Part shown: one piece after another, positions 1 through 6,307 of the stretch | Layout of the letters: every line of letters begins with the position of its first letter | Numbering within the stretch: the stretch's first letter is position 1 | Origin: an uncultured Clostridia bacterium | GTDB taxonomy: Bacteria; Bacillota; Clostridia; Oscillospirales; Ruminococcaceae | Length of the DNA: 8,354 nt | Assembly: GCA_947302065.1 (NCBI GenBank) | Contig: CAMYUO010000052.1 | Coordinates: 1-8,354 of the forward strand | Reading direction: 5' to 3' | The notes under the pieces: generated by a model | The model's database searches: none | The model's input: the letters and a program-made list of their open reading frames with translations, nothing else | Told to the model about the DNA's origin: nothing | Translations under genes and position numbers: made by a program

Positions 1-641
1 AAGTCCATGAAGTTCTGTTTGATTGTCAGACCGGGTTTGCTCTCGTCAGCATTGCCGTCATAGCTGATATGGCAGTAGCCTTTCATAAACATCAGCGAGC
101 CTTTTGCACACAAAACGTTGCCTGTAAAACAGTATTCGGAAGTCTCGTAAGAGATCTCAGCTAATTCCACACCGCTTGCCAAAAGTGAGCTTTGCAGACT
201 CGGCGCATTTTTTAAAAAGTAATCCCTTGCTTCTTCCTCGGTTATCTGCTCACCAATGACCTGTTTTCGATTGTTTTTAGGCAGCGCAGCTATCATTGGC
301 TGTCCGCCGACACGTTCGTTCGGGTCAATGCCGCTATTGGCACTCGATGTCGTAGTTATCTCTGACGAGCTGTCGGCTTTTGAACTGCTCGTCATAGCCT
401 GAGATGAGCTTTCAGTTGTGGTTTTTGAGCTGCTTACGATGCTGCCGCCTGTCTTTATTTCGTTGCCTCCTGCGCCTTTTGTCAGCAGTGTGACCACGAT
501 AGCAGTGACCGTCAGCAAGGGCAGCGCAATTAATGATATTTTTCCGACTTTCTTTACTTTGGCGTGTTCGCTCGTATTTTGCTGTTCGTATTCGTGCACA
601 CGCTTAAGAACACTGTCAGACATTTCCTTATAGTCTTTCAT
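1..641 (-). CDS. Single-pass membrane protein, putative ECF sigma-factor regulator (partial, C-terminus off window)
   Basis: I do not recognise a named family. The reading frame is open from the ATG at 641-639 to the left edge (213 codons, no stop), so the C-terminus is missing. Residues 1-34 are a short, charged, probably cytoplasmic segment (MKDYKEMSDSVLKRVHEYE...). Residues about 35-54 form one hydrophobic membrane helix. Residues about 66-102 are a Ser/Thr-rich low-complexity linker, typical of extracytoplasmic spacers. From about 110 the sequence looks like a folded outer domain of unknown type. There is no cleavable signal peptide. The start is well supported by a near-perfect ribosome binding site, AAAGGAGG (plus coordinates 651-658), 9 nt upstream. 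The start lies inside the end of the sigma gene (14-nt overlap), which suggests translational coupling. Position and topology suggest an anti-sigma factor, but the N-terminal part has no cysteine, so it is not a ZAS-type zinc anti-sigma. It could instead be a client or sensor protein. Confidence 0.8.
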   Translation of the reverse strand, partial: MKDYKEMSDSVLKRVHEYEQQNTSEHAKVKKVGKISLIALPLLTVTAIVVTLLTKGAGGNEIKTGGSIVSSSKTTTESSSQAMTSSSKADSSSEITTTSSANSGIDPNERVGGQPMIAALPKNNRKQVIGEQITEEEARDYFLKNAPSLQSSLLASGVELAEISYETSEYCFTGNVLCAKGSLMFMKGYCHISYDGNADESKPGLTIKQNFMD

Positions 642-1188
642 CTTCGATGCCCTCCTTTCCGAGCTGTGCTTTGAGAGCTTTCCTTGCCCTTGATGCGAGC
701 ATTTCCGTGCTGTGAACGCTCTTTTTCATGATAGCCGCTGTTTCTTTCATGCTCAGCTGTTCAAAGTATTCAAGCCACAGCACCTGTCTGTATTCGGTCT
801 TTAACTTTCTCAGCGCTCTGTGCAGAGTTATCTTCTGTTCCTGCCGCAGATACGCTCTTTCTATGTCTGCTTCGTCATCTGAGATATCTCCCGCTGTATC
901 AAGCGGCTGCACACTTTGCCTTTTCTGCCTGCGCAGATAGTCAATAGCAATGTTCCTGCCTATCGTGTAAAGCCATGTTTTGAACGAGCTTTTGCCCTTG
1001 TCTTTGGGCTTTTTTGTGCCCAGAAGCACAAAAGTGTCCTCCGTGAGATCCTCGGCAGTGTGAACGTCACTGACAATGCTTGTCAGATACAGTATCAACC
1101 CGTCTTTATAATCTCTGATTATCTCGATAAGTCCGCTCTCATCGCCGTTTTCGCGATAACGGCGGTAGCTGTCTGAGCCGTTGTCCAT
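628..1188 (-). CDS. ECF-type RNA polymerase sigma factor (sigma-70 family)
   Basis: 186 residues, the usual length for an extracytoplasmic-function sigma factor. Region 2 spans about residues 20-90 and includes the AEDLTEDTF stretch (45-53) and the SFKTWLYTIGRNIAIDYLRR block (68-87) that match core-binding and -10-recognition helices. An acidic linker (about 99-110) leads to region 4 at about 118-175, where a helix-turn-helix (LSMKETAAIMKKS, then STEMLASRARKALK) would read the -35 element. The family directs RNA polymerase to a small regulon in response to a signal, normally held off by a membrane partner. The ATG at 1188 has AAAGGAG (plus coordinates 1196-1202) 7 nt upstream. The stop lies inside the next gene, which encodes the likely membrane partner. 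A housekeeping-type promoter lies upstream, and I see no clear ECF-type autoregulatory promoter. Family assignment is firm; the regulon and ECF group are unknown. Confidence 0.93.
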   Translation of the reverse strand: MDNGSDSYRRYRENGDESGLIEIIRDYKDGLILYLTSIVSDVHTAEDLTEDTFVLLGTKKPKDKGKSSFKTWLYTIGRNIAIDYLRRQKRQSVQPLDTAGDISDDEADIERAYLRQEQKITLHRALRKLKTEYRQVLWLEYFEQLSMKETAAIMKKSVHSTEMLASRARKALKAQLGKEGIEDERL

Positions 1189-1197
1189 GGGCGTTCT

Positions 1198-1210
1198 CCT
1201 TTCCCAAAGG
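1198..1210 (-). promoter_or_regulatory. Small hairpin overlapping the sigma-gene ribosome binding site
   Basis: On the minus-strand transcript, CCUUU-GGG-AAAGG forms a perfect 5-bp inverted repeat with a 3-nt loop. Its 3' arm is the AAAGG part of the Shine-Dalgarno sequence of the sigma gene. If it forms, it would partly mask the ribosome binding site. The stem is short with only two G-C pairs, so stability is low and it may be coincidental. Confidence 0.3.
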
Positions 1211-1266
1211 GCAGTTGCTGCTTCCTTTGATACTTACACGAATAGAACTTCGTTTTCCTCACACCT

Positions 1267-1295
1267 ATTCTATCACTTTTCACTGTCTGCGGCAA
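1267..1295 (-). promoter_or_regulatory. Predicted sigma-A-type promoter for the sigma-factor gene
   Basis: Read on the minus strand: -35 TTGCCG (plus coordinates 1290-1295), a 17-nt spacer, and -10 TAGAAT (1267-1272) preceded by TGA, i.e. an extended -10 TGn. The -35 matches consensus TTGACA at four of six positions and the -10 at five of six. Transcription would begin near 1260 and leave an untranslated leader of about 70 nt. The leader holds a small inverted repeat, ACGAA/TTCGT (1238-1253), besides the hairpin at the ribosome binding site. Confidence 0.6.
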
Positions 1296-1330
1296 GAGTT
1301 TACAGCCTGGAAAAATTCTCTTTATTCTAC

Positions 1331-1359
1331 TTGAAAATTGACCGTATATATGGTATAAT
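1331..1359 (+). promoter_or_regulatory. Predicted strong sigma-A promoter for the recJ-rel operon
   Basis: -35 TTGAAA (1331-1336), a 17-nt spacer, and a perfect -10 TATAAT (1354-1359) preceded by TGG, an extended -10. Transcription should begin near 1366, about 29 nt before the recJ start. A second TTGACC at 1339-1344 is only 9 nt from the -10 box and is unlikely to be the working -35. This is the only convincing promoter seen for the rightward gene cluster. Confidence 0.75.
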
Positions 1360-1394
1360 AATTTGAATAATAATCTGATGAAAAGAGCTGTATT

Positions 1395-3419
1395 ATGAAA
1401 AAGTGGAAGATTTCAAAATGCGATGAGGCTAAGGCTGCCGAATTCGCAAAGAAGTGTGATATAAACAGGCTTGCCCTTGAGGTGTTGACGTCCCGTGGAT
1501 TCACCGATTTTCAGCAGGTGGTAGACTTTTTTGATGTTCCCGACCTGTCCGACCCGTTTCTTATCAAGGATATGGACAAGGCTGCCGCTGCAATAAACGA
1601 AAAGATCGACAATTACGAGCTGATCTGCATTTACGGAGACTATGACTGCGACGGTATAACCGCAACGTCTATCCTCTACAATTATCTTGAAAGCATGGGC
1701 GCAAACGTTATGTATTATATCCCCGAGCGCTCGGCAGGATACGGTCTTAATGAGCAGGCTGTAAGAGAGCTTGCAGAAAAGCACGTTTCACTTATTGTTA
1801 CCGTTGATAATGGCATTTCTGCGGTCGAGGAAGCCAAGCTTATCAGGGAACTTGGCATGGAACTCGTTGTAACAGACCACCACCAGCCGCCAGAGGTACT
1901 GCCCGATGCCGTCGCTGTTGTTGACCCTCACCGTGCCGACTGTCCGTCACCGTATAAGGACATTTCGGGCGTTGGCGTTGCTTTCAAACTGTGTGCCGCA
2001 CTTGATGACGGCAGCTATGATGCAGTTCTCGAGCAGTACGGTGACATCTGCGCCATTGGAACAGTAGCCGATGTCGTTCCGCTCAACGGTGAGAACAGAA
2101 CTATCGTAAAGCACGGACTTGAATATCTGAAAAACACCGAAAATTCTGGTCTTTGCAAGCTTTTTGAGCTTTCCTCGCTCGACAGGGAAGCTATCAATGC
2201 CGTTGATGTTTCGTTCAGGATAGCACCTGTTATCAATGCCTCCGGACGTTTCGGCTCTCCGCTGACCGCTGTCAAGGCACTGCTCAGCGAGGACGAGGGC
2301 GACGCTGAAAGCTATGTCAGCCAGCTTATCGAGCTGAACTCGATGCGCAAACAGACCGAGAACGAGATAATCACCGAGATAATCGAACATATCAACAAAT
2401 ATCCTCAGACGCTCAATCACGCCGTTCTGGTGCTGTGGGGGAAAAACTGGCACCCCGGCGTTATAGGTATCGTTTCGTCAAAGATACTTGACTACTACGG
2501 CAAGCCGAATTTCATCATCTCTATTGATGACGATGGCAACGCAAGAGGCTCTGCACGAAGCATACACGGCTTTGATGTTTTTGAGTGCCTTTGCCATTGC
2601 AGTGAGCTGTTTGAAAAGTTCGGCGGACATGAGTGCGCTGGCGGTTTCTCACTCAAACAGGATAACATCGGTGCTCTGTGCAGCAGGATATACGAGTATG
2701 CCGATTCTATGGAAAAGCTGCCCGTTCAGGAAATGAGTGCAGACAAGCTGCTGCAGCCGCAGGATCTTACTATCGAGAATGTCAAGGGTCTGCGCGCGCT
2801 TGAGCCGTTCGGTGCTGGCAATCCTGTTCCGACATTTGCTATCCTCGGAGCAAGAGTGCTCGTTGTTGCGCCGCTTTCGCAGGGCAAGCATACCAAGATA
2901 GATTTTGATTACGGCGGATATAAGGGTCAGGCACTTTTCTTCTCGCTTTCTCCCGATAACGCCTGCTTTAAAGTCGGCGACAGGATAGATATGCTCGTAA
3001 GGCTCGATATAAACACATTCCGCGGTGCCGAATCGGTGTCTATCAAGGTCATCGACCACAGGCTCAGCGGTGTAAAGCAGGAAAGATACTTTGCCGCAAA
3101 GCAGTGCTATGAAAAGCTTATGCGAGGTGAAACTCTGCCGCCTGCATATGTCAAGAAAATGATACCCACAAGAGAAGAACTCATAAAAGTGTATAAATAC
3201 ATAAACAGCGTAAGGTCAACCAATGTCGACCATATGTTCATGAAGCTTGGCGACGATAGTATGAATTACTGCAAAATGCGCATCTGCATGGATATCTTCA
3301 AGGATAAGGAGCTTATCGACTATAAGCCGGCGACCATGAAGCTGACTGCGTGCGAGGTCAAGTCGAGAGTTGACCTTGAACAGTCACCGACACTTGTAAA
3401 ACTCAAAGAAATTCTTTAA
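1395..3419 (+). CDS. recJ: Single-stranded-DNA-specific exonuclease RecJ
   Basis: RecJ degrades single-stranded DNA 5' to 3' in recombinational repair, mismatch repair and rescue of stalled forks, using two metal ions. The DHH phosphoesterase core is complete: YGDYDCDGITATS (80-92, D82/D84/D86), TVDNG (136-140, D138), TDHH (160-163), DPH (177-179) and GTVADVVPL (222-230, D226), then NASGR (281-285). The DHHA1 part shows WHPGVIGIVSSKI (352-364), GSARS (385-389) and FGGHECAGGF (409-418). LEPFGAGNPVPTF (469-481) opens the OB-fold DNA-binding domain, which runs to about 560. A further tail of about 110 residues (560-674) follows. The length of 674 lies between E. coli RecJ (about 577) and B. subtilis RecJ (about 786). 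The ribosome binding site is weak (AAAAGAG, 8 nt upstream), but no other in-frame start exists after the predicted transcription start. rel follows after 16 nt. Confidence 0.97.
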   Translation: MKKWKISKCDEAKAAEFAKKCDINRLALEVLTSRGFTDFQQVVDFFDVPDLSDPFLIKDMDKAAAAINEKIDNYELICIYGDYDCDGITATSILYNYLESMGANVMYYIPERSAGYGLNEQAVRELAEKHVSLIVTVDNGISAVEEAKLIRELGMELVVTDHHQPPEVLPDAVAVVDPHRADCPSPYKDISGVGVAFKLCAALDDGSYDAVLEQYGDICAIGTVADVVPLNGENRTIVKHGLEYLKNTENSGLCKLFELSSLDREAINAVDVSFRIAPVINASGRFGSPLTAVKALLSEDEGDAESYVSQLIELNSMRKQTENEIITEIIEHINKYPQTLNHAVLVLWGKNWHPGVIGIVSSKILDYYGKPNFIISIDDDGNARGSARSIHGFDVFECLCHCSELFEKFGGHECAGGFSLKQDNIGALCSRIYEYADSMEKLPVQEMSADKLLQPQDLTIENVKGLRALEPFGAGNPVPTFAILGARVLVVAPLSQGKHTKIDFDYGGYKGQALFFSLSPDNACFKVGDRIDMLVRLDINTFRGAESVSIKVIDHRLSGVKQERYFAAKQCYEKLMRGETLPPAYVKKMIPTREELIKVYKYINSVRSTNVDHMFMKLGDDSMNYCKMRICMDIFKDKELIDYKPATMKLTACEVKSRVDLEQSPTLVKLKEIL

Positions 3420-3435
3420 CAGGAGGTTAGGATAA

Positions 3436-5634
3436 ATGGCTGAAGAAAAAACTATTACCGTTGATATGCTGATACAGAAGATACTTGACGGCGAAAAGCA
3501 GTATGACCTTTCAAAGATCGTTTCTGCGTTTGAGCTTGCAAACAAGTATCATGACGGACAGAAAAGAGAATCGGGCGAGCCTTATATCACTCACCCTATG
3601 GCAGTCGCATATATCCTGCTTGAACTCGGTCTCGATACCGATACACTGTGTGCTGCATTGCTGCACGATGTTGTCGAGGATACCGACTGCACACTTGAGA
3701 TACTGCAAAAGAAATTCGGCAGTGATGTTGCCATGCTCGTTAACGGCGTGACAAAGCTGAAAAAAGTCGAGACATTCACCAAAGACGAGCAGAAAGCCGA
3801 GAATATCAGAAAGATCCTGCTTGCAATGAGTGAGGATATCAGAGTCATCATCATCAAACTTGCCGACAGGCTGCACAATATGCGCACGCTGAATTATTGC
3901 CGAGATGAGAAAAGGCGCAATATCGCCCACGAAACTATGAACATCTATGCGCCGATAGCTCACAGACTCGGTATCAGATCAATAAAGGACGAGCTTGAAG
4001 ACCTTTCATTCAAATATCTTGACCCTTATGCGTATAATGAGATCGAAAAGCAGATGAATCTGCGCAAAGGCAGCAGGGATCAGCTTGTTGAAGATCTCAA
4101 GGAAAAGATCAGAGAGCGTCTCGAAAAGGATATCCACCCGACACCAGCAATAGAGGGCCGTGTAAAGTCAAACTACGGTATCTACAAGAAAGTTTACCGT
4201 GACGGCAAGGAGATAGACCAGATCTATGACCGCTATGCCCTGCGTATAATTGTCAATACCGTTACCGAGTGTTATAATGTCCTCGGTATCATCCACGATA
4301 TGTTCAGACCTATCCCGAACAGGTTCAAGGACTATATCTCCACACCAAAGGCTAATATGTATCAGTCTCTGCATACCACTGTTATCGGTCGTGAAGGAGT
4401 GCCTTTCGAGGTACAGATCAGAACGTGGGATATGCACAGAACAGCTGAATACGGAATCGCAGCCCACTGGAAGTATAAAGAGGGCGTCGCAGGCGGAAGC
4501 TCCAAGGACGATCAGCGCCTTGCTTGGATAAGACAGATAATCGAGTCCCAGCAGGAATCCGATGACGTTGAGGAGATAGTTCGTGCGATCAAAAACGACC
4601 TCGCACCCGAGGACGTATTCGCATTTACGCCAAAAGGCGATATGATAACCCTGCCTGTCGGCGCAACTGTCATCGACTTTGCATATGCTATCCATACCGA
4701 AGTCGGTCATAAGATGTGCGGCGCAAAGGTCGATAAGAAAATGGTCTCCTACGACTATCAGATAAAAACAGGCGAGATCATCGAGATACTCACCTCGAAC
4801 GTTGCAGGACACGGACCGAGCAGGTCGTGGCTCAACATCTGCAAGACCAACGAGGCAAAATCCAAGATACGCCTGTGGTTCAAGCGTGAAAGACGTGAGG
4901 AGAACATCTTTGAGGGCAGAAGCGCACTTGAACGTGAGTTCAGGCGCAATATGATAAGAGTGCCCGAAGATGAGCTTGAAGAGTTCCTGAAGATGGATAT
5001 GAAGCGTCATAACTGCGATACGCTTGACGATTTCTTCGCAGCGATAGGATATGGCGGCGTTCAGCTTTCAAAACTCATTGCAAGGCTCAAAAACGAGTAT
5101 AACAAGAAATACGGTGAAAAGGCAACTGCCGAGAACCAACCTGAAAAGGATATCAAGAGCGCAACAGGCAACTCAGCAGGCATCGTTGTCGACGGCGTTG
5201 AGGACTGCGTAGTAAGATTTGCACAGTGCTGCAATCCGCTGCCGGGAGACGAGATCATCGGCTTCATAACCCGTGGTCACGGCGTTTCGGTGCACAGAAA
5301 AGACTGCGTGAACTACCTCAATCAGAAAGACGACCCCGCAATGAAGGACAGATGGGTGTCTGTCAAGTATGAGGGAACAGGCAAAAAGCCCGGCTATTTC
5401 AAGTGTACTCTCGATATCATCGCAGTTGACAGGATAGGTCTGCTCGCAGACGTTTCCTCAGCGCTTGCAATGATAAACATCTATATTTATGAATCTACCG
5501 CAAGAGAGCTTAAAAACGGCAATGCTATCCTTTCGATAACCGTGAGCATCGCTGGCATGGAACAGCTCAACAATGTTATAAACAAACTCAAAAAGATCAA
5601 GAACGTTATCTCCGTTGAAAGAAGCGGAAGATAA
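3436..5634 (+). CDS. rel: Bifunctional (p)ppGpp synthetase/hydrolase, RelA/SpoT (Rel) family
   Basis: This long RSH protein makes (p)ppGpp from ATP and GDP/GTP on stalled ribosomes and also hydrolyses it, setting the stringent response. The N-terminal HD hydrolase looks active: R44, THP with H53, LLHDVVEDT (H77, D78, E81, D82) and the KLADRLHNMR stretch with D144 and N148. The synthetase follows: GRVKSNYGIYKK (241-252), YDRYALRI (264-271, metal ligand D265), NRFKDYISTPK (295-305), YQSLHTTV (309-316) and FEVQIRT (324-330, E325). The RFKD sequence at 296-299 is the form found in bifunctional Rel enzymes, whereas RelA-only enzymes carry EFDD. Then come TGS (about 392-455), a helical part, the conserved-cysteine domain (C598, C599, C624) and ACT (about 655-732). 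At 732 residues it is full length. AGGAGG (3421-3426) lies 9 nt before the ATG. It sits between recJ and an MBL hydrolase, without the apt or dtd genes often found next to rel. Confidence 0.98.
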   Translation: MAEEKTITVDMLIQKILDGEKQYDLSKIVSAFELANKYHDGQKRESGEPYITHPMAVAYILLELGLDTDTLCAALLHDVVEDTDCTLEILQKKFGSDVAMLVNGVTKLKKVETFTKDEQKAENIRKILLAMSEDIRVIIIKLADRLHNMRTLNYCRDEKRRNIAHETMNIYAPIAHRLGIRSIKDELEDLSFKYLDPYAYNEIEKQMNLRKGSRDQLVEDLKEKIRERLEKDIHPTPAIEGRVKSNYGIYKKVYRDGKEIDQIYDRYALRIIVNTVTECYNVLGIIHDMFRPIPNRFKDYISTPKANMYQSLHTTVIGREGVPFEVQIRTWDMHRTAEYGIAAHWKYKEGVAGGSSKDDQRLAWIRQIIESQQESDDVEEIVRAIKNDLAPEDVFAFTPKGDMITLPVGATVIDFAYAIHTEVGHKMCGAKVDKKMVSYDYQIKTGEIIEILTSNVAGHGPSRSWLNICKTNEAKSKIRLWFKRERREENIFEGRSALEREFRRNMIRVPEDELEEFLKMDMKRHNCDTLDDFFAAIGYGGVQLSKLIARLKNEYNKKYGEKATAENQPEKDIKSATGNSAGIVVDGVEDCVVRFAQCCNPLPGDEIIGFITRGHGVSVHRKDCVNYLNQKDDPAMKDRWVSVKYEGTGKKPGYFKCTLDIIAVDRIGLLADVSSALAMINIYIYESTARELKNGNAILSITVSIAGMEQLNNVINKLKKIKNVISVERSGR

Positions 5635-5649
5635 CGCAAGGGAGGACTT

Positions 5650-6279
5650 ATGAACGTTTACAGTCTCAAACCGCTGAGTATCTGCGACACCAACAGCTAT
5701 ATCGTAGCAAGCGCACAGAACAACGCTGTGCTTATCGATGCACCTGCCGATGCGGATTATATCCTCGAACAGCTCGAACTGTTCGGACTGACACTTAAAA
5801 AGATCTTTCTTACTCACGGGCATTTTGACCATATCGGCGCTGTTGCCGATCTTGTTGACAAAACAGGCTGTGAGGTCTATGTCTGCGCATTTGATAAGAA
5901 CAAGATATACGATGAGGACAGCATGCTCGTAAATCACTTTATGGTGCGTGGCTACAAAAAATATACGGGCGAGGTCATCACTTTCACCGAGAACGATATC
6001 CTCACTCTTGATGAGCTTGAATTTGATGTAGTTGAGACTCCGGGTCATACAAGCGGCTCGGTGTGCTTTATCTGCGGCAATGTGATGTTTACGGGCGATA
6101 CGCTGTTTGCACGTTCCTGCGGAAGAACGGATCTGCCCGACGGCGACCCCGCTGCAATGAAAAAGTCACTCAAAAAACTTTGCGAGCTTGGCGGTGACCT
6201 GAAGGTCTACCCGGGGCATATGCAGTCTACCACGCTCGACACCGAGCGCAAGTACAATCAGTTCATGCAGGGCTTGTAA
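5650..6279 (+). CDS. MBL-fold metallohydrolase, glyoxalase II-like
   Basis: A compact metallo-beta-lactamase-fold hydrolase of 209 residues. All metal-binding motifs are present: THGHFDH (55-61; H56, H58, D60, H61), PGHTSG (131-136; H133), FTGD (147-150; D150) and YPGH (188-191 region; H190). The TLFARSCGRTDLP stretch (151-163) is typical of the small glyoxalase II-like group (GloB/YcbL/YqgX-like), which hydrolyses thioesters such as S-lactoylglutathione or related thiol adducts. Clostridia usually lack glutathione, so the true substrate is unknown. It lacks the C-terminal helical domain of full-length glyoxalase II (about 250 residues). No signal peptide is seen, so it should be cytoplasmic. 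GGAGG (5641-5645) lies only 4 nt from the ATG, rather close. It starts 15 nt after rel and precedes hemZ, as in many Clostridia, which suggests a conserved neighbour but gives no direct function. Confidence 0.92.
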   Translation: MNVYSLKPLSICDTNSYIVASAQNNAVLIDAPADADYILEQLELFGLTLKKIFLTHGHFDHIGAVADLVDKTGCEVYVCAFDKNKIYDEDSMLVNHFMVRGYKKYTGEVITFTENDILTLDELEFDVVETPGHTSGSVCFICGNVMFTGDTLFARSCGRTDLPDGDPAAMKKSLKKLCELGGDLKVYPGHMQSTTLDTERKYNQFMQGL

Positions 6280-6307
6280 TGCATGGATAAACGGATGGAA
6301 TAAAGAT

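Noticed and set aside
418..633. A 71-codon plus-strand open frame opposite the membrane-protein gene
   Set aside because: Its hydrophobic and Ser-rich look mirrors the low-complexity linker and membrane helix of the minus-strand gene, which has the better ribosome binding site and context.
1238..1253. ACGAA/TTCGT inverted repeat as an operator or terminator
   Set aside because: The 5-bp arms have a 6-nt spacer and no U-tract; too small to call alone, so it is mentioned only as part of the sigma leader.
3371..3400. TTGACC/TTGAAC boxes near the recJ end as a possible internal promoter for rel
   Set aside because: No acceptable -10 box lies 16-18 nt downstream, and the 16-nt gap to rel suggests readthrough.
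4168..5010. A 280-codon open frame on the minus strand opposite rel
   Set aside because: It lies entirely within the firmly identified rel gene, encodes no recognisable motif and is explained by codon bias in the sense strand.
5458..6048. A 196-codon minus-strand open frame across the rel/MBL junction
   Set aside because: It is antisense to two well-supported genes and has no ribosome binding site evidence or recognisable domain.
6283..6303. A tiny ORF (MDKRME) in the 28-nt gap before hemZ
   Set aside because: Only six codons with no ribosome binding site and no relation to the hemZ start; likely chance.
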